Part shown: piece by piece, positions 1-9,442 of the stretch
Layout: each line of letters starts with the position of its first letter
Position numbering within the stretch: position 1 is the first letter of the stretch
Source of the DNA: Acinetobacter gerneri DSM 14967 = CIP 107464 = MTCC 9824
GTDB lineage: Bacteria; Pseudomonadota; Gammaproteobacteria; Pseudomonadales; Moraxellaceae
Direction: 5' to 3'
NCBI RefSeq assembly: GCF_000368565.1
Contig: NZ_KB849533.1
Coordinates: 107,827 to 171,826 of the forward strand
DNA length: 64,000 bases
Notes under the pieces: model-generated
Told to the model about the DNA's origin: nothing
What the model saw: the letters and a program-made list of their open reading frames with translations, nothing else
Databases searched by the model: none
Program-made: the position numbers and the translations under genes

Positions 1-36
1 TTTTATACTGTTGCACTTGCTGCTTGAATCCGCCAA

Positions 37-211
37 ATGAAAAACCATATTTATTATGCGCTTTTATGCAATTTTCTATTCTTTTCCGCACCTATTTACG
101 CTAAAAATACGATACTGCAAAAAGCCTATAACACTTAAAATTGTGCAAATTCAAAAGCTAAAAAATCAGCAATATCTGATTCACATCATCACAAGTGTCG
201 GACCTTTATAG
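37..211 (+). pseudogene. possible broken small secreted protein
   Basis: An ATG at 37 opens a 33-codon frame ending in TAA at 136. Its product looks like a Sec signal peptide: MKNHIYYALLCNFLFFSAPIYAK has a positive start, a hydrophobic core and an AxA-like cleavage site, but almost no mature protein follows. The +1 frame continues openly from about 134 to a TAG at 209, which would add about 25 residues. A single frameshift would therefore join a signal peptide to a short mature part. It may be a decayed gene or chance. The flanking gene is convergent. Low confidence. Confidence 0.25.
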
Positions 212-218
212 TCGAAAA

Positions 219-920
219 TCATTCTTTATAATATTGATCTATCGGGTAATACTTTGTTTTTTCTTTCCACTTACCATTGACTAGATTACGATCAGTCACT
301 TCGACTTTCTCACCCGATGTAACTACTGCTTCAATAAATTCACGAACAAGTAATAATTCCTTATTTGGCACAACCATGTATTCAGATGTAATGTGATAAC
401 AACAACCACTTTTATTAAATGTAATAATTCGTTTTTTAGCAGCATCAATTTGAAACATACCCAAATTTTCTTGCGTTAAACTTGATAACTCATCACTCAG
501 TACAAATTTTTTCTTAGTTTTATTAAACACATAAACATCATAAACAGGCCCACCATAGGAACCATAATTACCATTTCGTATGGCTAAATCCTCAGTACCA
601 TCAAAATTAAAATCATCAAAAATAAGTGGGCTTTGTTCGTTATAAAGCTGGATCACATTCACCGAAGGTTTAAAGTTTTTATCTAGATATATCGTAAGTT
701 CATCAGAATCAAAGCTCTGTAGCTCATGTTTCGTGCCTTTTGGATATAAGGTAATTTTAGCTTTACCACCACATTGGTCTTGGTCACATTCCACATTAAT
801 TTTTGCATCATATTTTTTGGAACCATTTCTAATCTCAAAAATTTGCGCATGAGAGCTTTGACTTAAAACCATCAAAATAAAAGCTAAATTTATCAATTGT
901 AATTTAAAAAATAATTTCAT
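219..920 (-). CDS. secreted protein of unknown function with FG-GAP-like motif
   Basis: A 233-residue protein with a clear Sec signal peptide: hydrophobic residues about 8-21, then SSHAQ as a likely cleavage site near residue 25. It is therefore probably periplasmic or exported. The middle carries FDDFNFDGTEDLAIRNG (about residues 101-117), which resembles the calcium-binding FG-GAP/integrin-like repeats in XAC2610-type secreted proteins. This is followed by a YDVYVFN segment. Paired cysteines near residues 45/50 and a CC pair near 174 could form disulphides in the periplasm. It stands alone, downstream of the pnt operon on the same strand but separated by about 130 bases. I do not recognise a specific function. 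Confidence 0.7.
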   Translation of the reverse strand: MKLFFKLQLINLAFILMVLSQSSHAQIFEIRNGSKKYDAKINVECDQDQCGGKAKITLYPKGTKHELQSFDSDELTIYLDKNFKPSVNVIQLYNEQSPLIFDDFNFDGTEDLAIRNGNYGSYGGPVYDVYVFNKTKKKFVLSDELSSLTQENLGMFQIDAAKKRIITFNKSGCCYHITSEYMVVPNKELLLVREFIEAVVTSGEKVEVTDRNLVNGKWKEKTKYYPIDQYYKE

Positions 921-1048
921 CTTTATTCTACTTTTTCAAACGATCTAGCTGAGATAGTAGCAAATTTCAGCATATAAAAAACCACCCGTAGGTGGCCTAT
1001 AACGCCCTCCTTTATTAAAGGAGGGTTAGTGAGGATTAATCTTTAAAA

Positions 1049-2503
1049 TTAATGTCCGCCACCATTAATGGCTTTTGTCATTTCTTCAACGACTTTCTTG
1101 GCATCACCAAAGATCATCATGGTTTTGTCGTTATAGAACAAATCATTGTCTAGACCCGCATAACCTGTTGCCATAGAGCGCTTGATCACCATGATGGTAC
1201 GTGCTTTATGTGCTTCAAGGATCGGCATGCCATAGATCGGAGAACTTGGATCGTCTTTTGCCGCAGGGTTTACCACGTCATTTGCACCAATTACCAACAC
1301 GACATCTGTTGCAGGGAAATCTGAGTTGATCTCGTCCATTTCCAAGATGTCTTCATAGGCAACGTCAGCTTCAGCCAAAAGTACGTTCATGTGACCCGGC
1401 ATACGACCAGCAACTGGGTGAATCGCAAATCGAACAGTTACACCTTGTTCTTTTAAGATTTCACACAATTCTTTCACCGCATTTTGCGCACGACCTTGCG
1501 CCATACCATAACCTGGTACGATCACAACGCTATCCGCATTTGACATCAAGAAGCCAGCATCATCTGCAGAACCTGAACGGTAGTTACGTTGAACTTGCTC
1601 ACCTTTGTCCGCAGATGCCGCCGCAGCACCACCCATCGCACCACCAAACAAAACGTTAATGATCGAACGGTTCATTGCTTTACACATGATGTAAGACAAG
1701 ATCGCACCAGAAGAACCAACAAGCGAACCAGCGACGATCAACATGTTATTTTCAAGTGTGAAACCAATACCTGCTGCTGCCCAACCTGAGAATGAGTTCA
1801 ATAGCGATACCACAACTGGCATATCACCACCGCCAACTGGCGCAATCCAAACCCAACCAAAAGCAAGTGCAAGTACTGTCATTGCCCAGAATGCTTGCAT
1901 ATTATGCGTTGTAAAGAATGTGATACCACATGCCAACATTGCAATAAAAATCAAAGCTTGAACTGGTTTTACCCAACCGCCAGAAATGGTTTTTGCCCAT
2001 TTTTTAGCAGCCAATTTACCATAAGCAAATACTGATGCAGTAAAGGTAATCGCACCCACGAAACAGCCTACAAACAATTCAAATAAATGAACATTAGACA
2101 TGTGTGATGGTTCAACACCAGCAGCAGTTAAGCCCGCAGCATTTTGCGCAAACAAATCTTCGAGTTGGTTGTTATGCAAGATCGCAGCAATCGCAATCAA
2201 TACCGCAGCCAAACCAACAAGTGAGTGCATCAATGCCACAGTTTCAGGCATTTGAGTCATTGGTACTGTACGAGCACGAGCAATACCGACGATTGCACCA
2301 AGCACCATTGCACCAATAATCATCCAAATCACAGGATTATTTGCAACAAAGAATGTGGTAATTACAGCGATCGCCATCGCGATCATACCGTAACGATTCC
2401 CTTGGATCGCAGTTTTAGGACCAGACAAGCCACGCAGCGTTAAGATAAAAAGGATTGCACCGATTAGGTATAACCAGTTCGCATTATCACGAATAAATTC
2501 CAT
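1049..2503 (-). CDS. pntB: NAD(P) transhydrogenase subunit beta
   Basis: Beta subunit of the proton-translocating transhydrogenase. The complex transfers hydride from NADH to NADP+ using the proton gradient and so supplies NADPH at the inner membrane. The protein is 484 residues, the normal length. Residues about 1-270 are a series of membrane helices with a conserved histidine near 93 (ALMHSLVG) and the GGGDMPVV loop near 224. The C-terminal NADP-binding domain III carries GYGMAQ at 331-336. It is the last gene of a three-gene operon, 12 bases after the small membrane subunit gene. Identification is secure from whole-length similarity to the family. Confidence 0.96.
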   Translation of the reverse strand: MEFIRDNANWLYLIGAILFILTLRGLSGPKTAIQGNRYGMIAMAIAVITTFFVANNPVIWMIIGAMVLGAIVGIARARTVPMTQMPETVALMHSLVGLAAVLIAIAAILHNNQLEDLFAQNAAGLTAAGVEPSHMSNVHLFELFVGCFVGAITFTASVFAYGKLAAKKWAKTISGGWVKPVQALIFIAMLACGITFFTTHNMQAFWAMTVLALAFGWVWIAPVGGGDMPVVVSLLNSFSGWAAAGIGFTLENNMLIVAGSLVGSSGAILSYIMCKAMNRSIINVLFGGAMGGAAAASADKGEQVQRNYRSGSADDAGFLMSNADSVVIVPGYGMAQGRAQNAVKELCEILKEQGVTVRFAIHPVAGRMPGHMNVLLAEADVAYEDILEMDEINSDFPATDVVLVIGANDVVNPAAKDDPSSPIYGMPILEAHKARTIMVIKRSMATGYAGLDNDLFYNDKTMMIFGDAKKVVEEMTKAINGGGH

Positions 2504-2515
2504 TTTAATGCCCTC

Positions 2516-2830
2516 TTATTTCTTTTGTTTCGGCTTAAACATTTCAAGCATGCGTGCAGTTACTGCAAAGCCACCAAAAATGTTAATACTTGCCAAGAAC
2601 ACAGCAACTGCACCGAGTACACTCACTACATTGATACTTTGAAATGCTACTTCACTGCCTTGACCCAAAACTGGTAAGCCAATCGTTTGCAACATTGCAC
2701 CCACAATAATGATCGATGAAAGTGCATTGGTCACTGCCATCAACGGCGTATGCAAAGCTGGAGTCACACCCCAAACCACGTAGTAACCAACAAAGATGGC
2801 TAAGACGAAAATAGTAATAGTTTCAACCAT
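2516..2830 (-). CDS. pntAb: NAD(P) transhydrogenase alpha subunit, membrane part
   Basis: A 104-residue protein equal to the C-terminal membrane domain of the E. coli PntA. It has three or four hydrophobic segments, including the [20 protein letters not shown] stretch typical of the family. In this organism the alpha subunit is split into two polypeptides, an arrangement known from Acinetobacter, Rhodospirillum and other bacteria. It lies 11 bases downstream of the soluble alpha part and 12 bases upstream of pntB, so the three are cotranscribed. The last residues are lysine-rich (KPKQKK). Confidence 0.94.
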   Translation of the reverse strand: MVETITIFVLAIFVGYYVVWGVTPALHTPLMAVTNALSSIIIVGAMLQTIGLPVLGQGSEVAFQSINVVSVLGAVAVFLASINIFGGFAVTARMLEMFKPKQKK

Positions 2831-2841
2831 GATGACTCTCC

Positions 2842-3969
2842 TTAACCACGCTTAAGCAGTACTTGACCGCCATGAGTCACTAAAAGGGCTTTTTGAATTT
2901 CGTCTTCTTGATTGATTGCAAATTTTTTATCGTTATCAAAGAGTGTTTCAACGAAATTAAAAACGTTACGTGCATACAGTGCTGAAGCTTCAGTCGACAC
3001 TGTAGACGGAATATTTGGAATACCTAAGATCTTGACACCATTTGTAGTGACAACATTTTCACCACATTTAGAACCTTCAACGTTACCGCCAGTTTCAACT
3101 GCCATATCAAGGATGATTGAACCCGGTTTCATTTTGGCAACTGTTTCAGCTTTGATTAAGCGAGGTGCATCACGACCCGGTAAAAGTGCAGTGGTAATCA
3201 CGATGTCTGCATTTGAAACCGCTTTATCAACGATCACAGCTTGGTCTTGGATATATTGCTCACCTGGCATCCATCCATAACCATTTTTAGCAGCATCTGC
3301 AGCTTTTTGTTTTTCTTCGTCAGACATTGGCACGTCTAACCATTTACCACCTAATGATTCAACTTGATCACGAGCTGTTGGACGCAAGTCAGTTGCTTCA
3401 ACAACTGCACCTAAACGTTTTGCTGTTGCAATTGCTTGCAAGCCGGCTACCCCAACACCCATGATGACTACACGTGCAGGTTTTACTGTACCTGCAGCTG
3501 TCATCAACATCGGGAACATGCGTTGGTATTCTGCAGCAGCGAGAAGTACAGATTTATAACCTGCCAAGTTCGCTTGAGAAGACAATACATCCATGTTTTG
3601 AGCGCGTGAAAGTGTACGTGGTAAAAGTTCTAACGCAAATGCAGATACACCTTTGCTCGCAAACTGATCCAACTCTGTATTGCGGTATGGATCAAACATT
3701 GCAACCACTGCTGTATTTGGACTAAGTTTTTCAATTTCTTGACCAACTGGAGCACGAACTTTCAGAATAATCTGGCTACCGTTATAAGCATCTTCCGTGA
3801 TGGTCGCACCTACTTGTTCATAGGCACTGTCAATATAAGCAGCATTTACACCTGCTCCACGTTCAACGACTACACTGTGACCAGCGCTAATCAACTTCTT
3901 TACTGTCTCAGGCGTTGCCGCGATACGGCTTTCACCGACGACAGTTTCTGCTGGGATTCCAATCTGCAT
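2842..3969 (-). CDS. pntAa: NAD(P) transhydrogenase alpha subunit, NAD-binding part
   Basis: Soluble NAD(H)-binding domain I of the transhydrogenase, 375 residues and related to alanine dehydrogenase. It begins with MQIGIPAE, the usual N-terminus, and has a Rossmann motif GVGVAG at 171-176 followed by an acidic residue (EATDLR). It supplies the NADH hydride donor site to the membrane-bound complex with PntAb and PntB. The start has a good ribosome site (GAGGAA, about 6 bases upstream). It is the first gene of the operon; the promoter should lie in the long AT-rich gap to its right. Confidence 0.95.
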   Translation of the reverse strand: MQIGIPAETVVGESRIAATPETVKKLISAGHSVVVERGAGVNAAYIDSAYEQVGATITEDAYNGSQIILKVRAPVGQEIEKLSPNTAVVAMFDPYRNTELDQFASKGVSAFALELLPRTLSRAQNMDVLSSQANLAGYKSVLLAAAEYQRMFPMLMTAAGTVKPARVVIMGVGVAGLQAIATAKRLGAVVEATDLRPTARDQVESLGGKWLDVPMSDEEKQKAADAAKNGYGWMPGEQYIQDQAVIVDKAVSNADIVITTALLPGRDAPRLIKAETVAKMKPGSIILDMAVETGGNVEGSKCGENVVTTNGVKILGIPNIPSTVSTEASALYARNVFNFVETLFDNDKKFAINQEDEIQKALLVTHGGQVLLKRG

Positions 3970-4930
3970 GAGCGTTCCTCAAGCTAATTTTTTTCTTAGG
4001 TCAACATCGCGAAACGCAATGTTCCCCCCACTATCTTTTTTACTGATTTTTTGGATTCTAATTGAACTTTACGAAAATACTACCCAATATTTAGCTAATA
4101 AATGACTATATTTTTGACTGATGATTCACATATCATCAATTTATTACATGTTCACTATCGCTCATTTTTTAATTTAATTTTTAGCATGATTGATAATTTG
4201 TATCACGCTATTGATTGAATCTTGGGTTTTGAACACAAACTTTTGGTTATGCCCAAGTAAAATTCGCTTTTTAAACGGTTATCAATATATCTGACATCAA
4301 GCATCACTTTTGTTGAGTTAAACCTGAAGCACTTTATTTATAATGATTTCACTATTTTTTTAGAGTCAAAAAATAACCCTATTGGCTTTTCTGACAATTT
4401 ATAGCAGATTTTAACGGTATTAAATTGACTGATTTGACACAATTTTTGGTCAATTTTGTGATTAAAGCTTTTTGCCAATTCTATATGACTTTTAGCTAAA
4501 AACAGATTGGCTTTTAGATCTGATTTTTTCAATTTTTTATTTTCATACTAAAATAATTTTTTTTTATTTTTTTTCATTTGCCATTTTCCTGTGTGATATT
4601 ACCTAGCTTTTTTGTGTGTGAAATGCGTTAATCGCACCAAATTGATGCAGAAATGTGATTTAGACACACACTTTTTGTTTTTTATTTAAACAGCCCAAAA
4701 CAACACATGCACATTTTTTGGGCTTTTAGAATGTCATTTCCATTTTTCCAGTCTAAATCTTCGCAAAATTTATTTTTTAAAACCACATATAAAATATTGT
4801 TTTAGATCATATTAATTATTTTTATGAAAATTTTTATGATCTGTTAATGTTTCATTTATAAATCAAATTATACTGCTAAATATCCAAATGCTTTGTTTTC
4901 TATAAACTGGCACGCCTTAAAGTTGAAATC
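3970..4930. other. long AT-rich divergent intergenic region
   Basis: About 960 bases separate the divergent pnt operon and the EamA exporter gene. The region is very AT-rich with many T runs. It contains one clear hairpin, AGCCCAAAA at 4692-4700 with TTTTGGGCT at 4716-4724. A 64-codon minus-strand frame at 4338-4532 has no visible ribosome site or family resemblance, so I do not call it a gene. I see no tRNA or known riboswitch. Promoters for both flanking genes must lie here, but I cannot place them with confidence. Confidence 0.5.
4692..4727 (+). terminator. hairpin, terminator-like
   Basis: A 9-bp perfect stem, AGCCCAAAA and TTTTGGGCT, with a 15-base loop, followed by TTT on the plus strand. 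It lies in a gene-free gap with no obvious upstream plus-strand gene. It could end an unannotated transcript or be a structured leader. The U-tract is short. Confidence 0.35.
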
Positions 4931-5857
4931 ATGAAATTATTTTTATCCAGAACGCAGGTTGGTTCTCTATTTGCGCTCTGCTCGGCTTTCTTATTTAGTA
5001 CCAAAGCCATCTTTATCAAACAAGCTTATGCCCTGTCACCTGAAGTCAATGGTACTGTTCTCATGGCATTGAGGATGGCAAGTGCACTGCCCTTTTTCCT
5101 TTTGCTGTGTTGGCTGAATCGACGACACGATCATGGAATCTCTAAAAAGGATTGGGGCTTACTCATCTTGTCTGGTTTGATTGGCTATTATTTTTCGAGT
5201 TGGCTAGATTTCACTGGCTTGATGTATATCAGTGCCTCACTAGAACGGATTATTTTATTTTTATATCCAACTTTAACCGTAATTGCTTCGAGTTTTATCT
5301 ATAAGCAAAGACTAAATGCCAAAAGTATCTTTGCAATTGCGCTCAGTTATGGCGGTACGGTTTTGGTTATGCTGCAAGAGCATAGCAGCGGTCCGATGCA
5401 AGAGAACTTATGGATTGGGATCAGCTTAGTTTTTGCCAGTGCTGTAGCCTTTGCTTGTTATCTTTTACTCACACCACGTTTAATCCAAAAATTTGGTTCA
5501 TGGAATTTTACTGGTTTAGCCTTAAGTGTGGCATGTATTGGTACTTTAGTTCATTTTACTTTAGCAACACCACATCCTATTGCCTTGATCATGAGCTTAC
5601 CCAACACGGTACTTTGGTACGGTTTGGCTTTGGGCTTTTTTGTGACGGTGGTTCCAACAGTACTGATTATGCAAAGTATTGAACGTTTAGGGGCTGCACA
5701 ATCAGCCATGATCGCGTCGATCGGACCGATTTTAACGATCCTCTTGGCCGTTTCTTTTTTAGGCGAAACTATGACCCCTTTACAATGGTTAGGTTGTATT
5801 CTCAATATCATTGGTGTCATAATGATCTCATTATCCAAAAAGAAACTTGGACATTGA
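4931..5857 (+). CDS. EamA/DMT-family transporter
   Basis: A 308-residue inner-membrane protein of the drug/metabolite transporter superfamily. Two internally repeated EamA halves (about residues 10-145 and 160-300) give around ten helices. Typical family features are the early FLFSTKAIFIKQAY segment, the SLERIILFLYPTLTV stretch near 105-120, and AAQSAMIASIGPILTILLAVSFLGE near the end, matching the conserved end of the second repeat. Such proteins export amino acids, nucleobases or drugs, but the substrate cannot be told from sequence. It is followed after 58 bases by the LD-carboxypeptidase gene on the same strand. Confidence 0.85.
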   Translation: MKLFLSRTQVGSLFALCSAFLFSTKAIFIKQAYALSPEVNGTVLMALRMASALPFFLLLCWLNRRHDHGISKKDWGLLILSGLIGYYFSSWLDFTGLMYISASLERIILFLYPTLTVIASSFIYKQRLNAKSIFAIALSYGGTVLVMLQEHSSGPMQENLWIGISLVFASAVAFACYLLLTPRLIQKFGSWNFTGLALSVACIGTLVHFTLATPHPIALIMSLPNTVLWYGLALGFFVTVVPTVLIMQSIERLGAAQSAMIASIGPILTILLAVSFLGETMTPLQWLGCILNIIGVIMISLSKKKLGH

Positions 5858-5915
5858 TGGGGAATTTTCTTTTTAGTGGTTTCACTAAACTCCCCTATTA
5901 AAATTTCGGACAAAT

Positions 5916-6785
5916 ATGCATATACAAATTCTTTCTCCTAGTGCCTGTGTCGAAGCAGAACAAATTCAACTGGCTGCAGCACGTTTAGAACGCTTAGGGC
6001 ATCAGGTCACCATTTCTCAACATGCTTTTGCTCAATATCGTTATCTTGCAGGCACCACTCAAAATCGCATAGATGATCTCAAAGAAGCGTTTTTAAATGA
6101 TGAAATTGATGCCATTTGGTGTGCCCGTGGCGGTACAGGTGCAGCACAGCTTTTACCTTATTTAGACACATGGATGCTAAAAAAACCGTTGATTGGCTAT
6201 TCAGACAGTACGGTTTTACTCAATTATATCGCTATGCATGGTGGTCAATCTTTACATGCGCCAGTATTTCAAGAAATTGCCAGTAAAAACTTAGATGGGA
6301 TGCCTTTGGCATCGGATGCATTGGAAGTGATTCGCCTGTTGTCTATGGATCAGCCGAGCCATTATGCAATCAGCGCTGTCAATGCTATAGCTCATCAACA
6401 TCAGCACATCGATGATTGTAAAATATTGGGTGGAAATCTCACCACGCTGTGTAGTTTGCAAGGTACACCGTATGCGCTTGAACTCCAACAAGATAGTATT
6501 TTAATGCTCGAAGATGTCGGCGAGCCTTACTATCGGATCGAACGTAGTTTGGTACAATTATTACAAAGTATTGATACATCAAAACTAAAAGCTGTCGTTC
6601 TTGGTGATTTTTATCAATGCCCGCAAAAAAATGTGCCACATTCACTCAATTTAATTATTGCAGAACATCTCGATCCGCTTCAAATTCCTTTATATGAATG
6701 TCAGTGGTTTGGTCATGGTGAACATAACCGTCCATTTTGGATTGGGAAAAATGGCGAAATTCGCGAAGGACAATTGGTAATTTGA
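5916..6785 (+). CDS. ldcA: LD-carboxypeptidase, S66 family
   Basis: A 289-residue cytoplasmic serine peptidase that cleaves the terminal D-alanine from murein tetrapeptides during cell-wall recycling. The S66 catalytic elements are all visible: the nucleophilic serine in GYSDSTVL near residue 97, the glutamate in LEDVGEPYYRIER near 198-208, and the histidine in GHGEHNRPFWIG near the C-terminus. The oxyanion-forming ARGGTGA motif is near residue 70. Length and motif spacing fit the family. It may be cotranscribed with the preceding exporter gene. Confidence 0.88.
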   Translation: MHIQILSPSACVEAEQIQLAAARLERLGHQVTISQHAFAQYRYLAGTTQNRIDDLKEAFLNDEIDAIWCARGGTGAAQLLPYLDTWMLKKPLIGYSDSTVLLNYIAMHGGQSLHAPVFQEIASKNLDGMPLASDALEVIRLLSMDQPSHYAISAVNAIAHQHQHIDDCKILGGNLTTLCSLQGTPYALELQQDSILMLEDVGEPYYRIERSLVQLLQSIDTSKLKAVVLGDFYQCPQKNVPHSLNLIIAEHLDPLQIPLYECQWFGHGEHNRPFWIGKNGEIREGQLVI

Positions 6786-6882
6786 GACTTTGAGGAATGG
6801 AAAATGTCCAACATGAGCCATTCCTCTATGACTTGCTGTAGAACATTTGCCTAATACTTAATTCAAAATTGCTTAATTCAAA

Positions 6883-7365
6883 TCAAACTTTCTGATTTAC
6901 CCCATCCAAAAAAGATAAAATTTCCTGAAAATGTGCCCCTGCCGACTCTTCCGCCAACTGATCATTTGGATTACGTAGTGGGCATTGCTTTAAAGATAAA
7001 CAACCACAACCAATACACTTATCTAGCTGCTGCCTAAGCTGCAACATTTTAGTGATGTGCTGATCGAGTTCAGCCTGCCATTTTTGTGACATGCGTTGCC
7101 AATCTTTTTTACTTGCGACTTTATCTCTGGGTAAAAATTCAAAAGCCTCTTGGACTTTTTGCAGACTGATTCCCACTTGTTGCGCCATTTTTACGATGGC
7201 TACACGGCGCAGCATCGCTCGTTGGTAACGACGTTGATTACCCGAAGTCCGAGTACTCCAAATCAAGTTTTTTTCTTCATAAAAACGTATTGCAGCAACG
7301 CTTATTCCACTACGCTGTGCCAGTTCACCTATGCTGAGCCATTGATGCAATTCTTTTTCTGACAT
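6883..7365 (-). CDS. soxR: redox-sensing MerR-family activator SoxR
   Basis: A 160-residue MerR-type regulator with an N-terminal winged helix (LSIGELAQRSGISVAAIRFYEEKNL), a coiled dimerisation helix and the iron-sulphur cluster motif CIGCGCLSLKQC. The spacing Cys117-x2-Cys120-x-Cys122-x5-Cys128 is the SoxR signature. The [2Fe-2S] cluster is oxidised by redox-cycling compounds and this activates transcription. The frame can be extended to a TTG at 7380, but that codon lies inside the operator palindrome, so I choose the ATG at 7365. There is no soxS-like gene nearby. The apparent target is the divergent RidA/MFS gene pair. Confidence 0.95.
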   Translation of the reverse strand: MSEKELHQWLSIGELAQRSGISVAAIRFYEEKNLIWSTRTSGNQRRYQRAMLRRVAIVKMAQQVGISLQKVQEAFEFLPRDKVASKKDWQRMSQKWQAELDQHITKMLQLRQQLDKCIGCGCLSLKQCPLRNPNDQLAEESAGAHFQEILSFLDGVNQKV

Positions 7366-7370
7366 TTTAC

Positions 7371-7401
7371 TTGACCTCAAGTTAACTTGAGCTTTGATAC
7401 T
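7371..7401 (+). promoter_or_regulatory. SoxR operator within a long-spacer promoter
   Basis: The palindrome CCTCAAGTTAACTTGAGC at 7375-7392 differs at a single position from the known SoxR box (CCTCAAGTTAACTTGAGG). It sits between TTGACC (7371-7376) and GATACT (7396-7401), leaving a spacer of exactly 19 bases. Such overlong spacers are the hallmark of MerR/SoxR-activated promoters, where the activator distorts the DNA. The promoter points to the RidA-family gene at 7430, and the operator also abuts the soxR start. Confidence 0.9.
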
Positions 7402-7429
7402 AGCAAAAAACCAACTTGCGGAAAATATA

Positions 7430-7861
7430 ATGAACTCAAATGTCGACTTGTATCAGCTCAAGCCATTTAGCCTAGTTAACCCAAATACACTTTATAATCC
7501 CAAGCCTTTTGCGTATAGTCACGTGGCTGAAGTCAAACACTTTCTACGTGTTCTTCACATCTCAGGACAAGGTGGTGAAAACCAACGAGGACTATTATCC
7601 AAACATTTTTCAGAACAAGTTCATCAAGCATTTTTAAATATTAAACATGCGCTCGAACATGTCGATGCAAAAGTGTTAGATATCGCTGTTTTAAGAATTT
7701 TGGTGGTCGATTTTACCCCCAAAAAACATCAGTTTTTAATACAGGAAATGCAATCACTTTGGGGAAACCACGATTTTCCTGCGTGTACGCTGATCCCTGT
7801 TCCGTGTCTTGCTATACCCGGTATGCAAATCGAAATCGAAGCTACCGCATATTGTATTTAA
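7430..7861 (+). CDS. RidA-family protein
   Basis: A 143-residue protein of the RidA/YER057c/UK114 family. Members form trimers and often hydrolyse reactive enamine/imine intermediates, though many paralogues have other roles. The family features are FLRVLHISGQGG (about residues 38-49), the helix region SEQVHQAFLNIKHALEHVDA, and the end IPVPCLAIPGMQIEIEATAY. The final conserved arginine/glutamate pattern differs from classical RidA, so enzymatic activity is uncertain. I choose the ATG at 7430, because an upstream TTG frame would begin inside the SoxR promoter. It is the first gene behind the SoxR-type promoter and 54 bases before the MFS exporter gene. Confidence 0.82.
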   Translation: MNSNVDLYQLKPFSLVNPNTLYNPKPFAYSHVAEVKHFLRVLHISGQGGENQRGLLSKHFSEQVHQAFLNIKHALEHVDAKVLDIAVLRILVVDFTPKKHQFLIQEMQSLWGNHDFPACTLIPVPCLAIPGMQIEIEATAYCI

Positions 7862-7915
7862 AGCTTATTTGATGATTTTTATGTAAATAAGCTCAGATCA
7901 TAGCAAGGAAATTTT

Positions 7916-9106
7916 ATGGATCCTCATCAAGATATTAGTCAAAATAAGTCTTTACTTTGGCTTATGGCAATCGCCTGTGGTTTATGCGCAGGGTTAAATT
8001 ATTATTGCCAGCCCTTAGTACATTCTATTCAACAGTATTTTAATGTTCCCGAATCACAAGTTGCACTGACTGTCACATTCGCCCAAGTTTCGTATGCTTT
8101 GGGGTTATTATTTTTGGTTCCTGTTGGCGATATCGTCAATAAAACCAAATTTATTCCTCTATTAATGTTTATTGCAGCCTTTGGCTTATTGCTCTGCGGT
8201 CTCTCTACCAATCTAAGCATGCTTTGGATCGGGACAATTATCGCTGGCTTATTTTCTGTTGCGGCACAAGTACTCATTCCACTGGCAACCATGGCAGTTA
8301 AACCTGAAAAAACTGGGGAAGTCGTCGGCTTCCTGATGAGTGGTTTATTGGTTGGTATCCTATTATCAACGAGTTTATCAGGCTTACTTTCAAATCTTTT
8401 TAGCTGGAGAGCTATTTATTTAGTCAGCTCTGTTCTGATGCTGATTTTGATTTTTTTGCTCAAATCTCGTTTACCACAAGTACCGACTTTGAAAATGAGT
8501 TATGCGCAAATTTTTAGCTCAATGGGATCATTGCTAACCCAAGAAAAACGTCTAGTGCTACGAGCATTGATTGGTGGTTTTGCTTTTGCTGCGATGAGTA
8601 TTTTATTTTCAACAATCGCAGTTCTCTTAACAAGTGAACCTTTCCATTTACCAGATGCTTTAGTCGGTGTAGTGACTTTAATCGGTGTATTCGGCGCGCT
8701 ATCGACCACTTTTGTAGGCAAATTTGCTGACAAAGGTCATACTCGTCTGCTCACTTTTGTTGGCATCGCGATATTGGCATGTAGTTGGGGAATCTTATAT
8801 CTTGGTGGGAAATCTCTGGTCTTTTACACCATGGGCTACGGTCTGATCAATTTGGGTTTAGCCATCACGCATAGTAGCAATCAAAGTATCATTTTCCGTT
8901 TAAGACCTGATGCGAAGTCTCGAATTAACTCTATTTATATGACCACTTATTTTATTGGTGGTGCATGTGGATCTGCACTCGGTATCTATGCTTGGCATCA
9001 CGGTGGATGGACAATGACCTGTTTGGCAGGGCTATGTTTAGTCCTTTGTTCTGCCTTTTTCGCCATTGTCGATACGATCTATTCTAGTAAAAAACAGATT
9101 GCCTGA
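7916..9106 (+). CDS. MFS exporter, probable SoxR target
   Basis: A 396-residue major-facilitator protein with about twelve membrane helices. The N-terminal half has GLCAGLNYYCQPLVHSI and a loop-2-3 motif variant (VPVGDIVNKTKFIPL) typical of the drug:H+ antiporter group. The gene follows the RidA-family gene by 54 bases and ends near the strong terminator at 9191-9231. It is therefore probably in the same SoxR-controlled transcript. Export of redox-cycling compounds would fit, since SoxR regulons outside enteric bacteria commonly include efflux pumps, but the substrate is unknown. Confidence 0.85.
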   Translation: MDPHQDISQNKSLLWLMAIACGLCAGLNYYCQPLVHSIQQYFNVPESQVALTVTFAQVSYALGLLFLVPVGDIVNKTKFIPLLMFIAAFGLLLCGLSTNLSMLWIGTIIAGLFSVAAQVLIPLATMAVKPEKTGEVVGFLMSGLLVGILLSTSLSGLLSNLFSWRAIYLVSSVLMLILIFLLKSRLPQVPTLKMSYAQIFSSMGSLLTQEKRLVLRALIGGFAFAAMSILFSTIAVLLTSEPFHLPDALVGVVTLIGVFGALSTTFVGKFADKGHTRLLTFVGIAILACSWGILYLGGKSLVFYTMGYGLINLGLAITHSSNQSIIFRLRPDAKSRINSIYMTTYFIGGACGSALGIYAWHHGGWTMTCLAGLCLVLCSAFFAIVDTIYSSKKQIA

Positions 9107-9190
9107 TCATGAAAATGATATGACTATTCACATGATTTACTTAACTTTGAGCAGTCATCAATAAACAAAGCAATGAAATAGACCCAACAA

Positions 9191-9231
9191 AATAGTCTGA
9201 ATCTTTTGAAATAGGTTCAGACTATTTTTTT
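9191..9231 (+). terminator. terminator of ridA-like/MFS operon
   Basis: A perfect 11-bp stem, AATAGTCTGAA (9191-9201) with TTCAGACTATT (9216-9226), followed by a run of T residues to 9231. It lies 85 bases after the MFS gene. It may also act weakly for the small minus-strand gene to its right. Confidence 0.8.
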
Positions 9232-9253
9232 AATTTATTGCTTGAACAATCAA

Positions 9254-9442
9254 CTATTTTTTATCTCTAGAATCTTGAATTTTAGTGATAACCTGCAACA
9301 GTTCATTTTGATTTTCAAAATATAATTTGTGCGTTATACCACTGTCCATCGTGATATATAAATGGCGATCTCGGTTTGGATGTGCAACAAAACTTTCAAT
9401 TTTATCAATATCGATGTATTTCTCTTGATGAACTAAAAACAT
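9254..9442 (-). CDS. small protein of unknown function
   Basis: A 62-codon frame encoding a charged, non-membrane protein with a regular alternating pattern (YIDIDKIESFVAHPNRDRHLYITM). It then reads LYFENQNELLQVITKIQ, suggesting a compact beta-sheet followed by a helix, somewhat like small LytTR or PH-like folds. The composition looks protein-like, not random, and there is no overlap with another gene. No ribosome site is striking. I do not recognise a family. It lies in the gap between the MFS exporter and dusA. Confidence 0.5.
   Translation of the reverse strand: MFLVHQEKYIDIDKIESFVAHPNRDRHLYITMDSGITHKLYFENQNELLQVITKIQDSRDKK

Noticed and set aside
4338..4532. 64-codon minus-strand frame in the pnt/EamA gap
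   Set aside because: No ribosome site, no recognisable motif, and composition like the surrounding AT-rich DNA. Likely chance.
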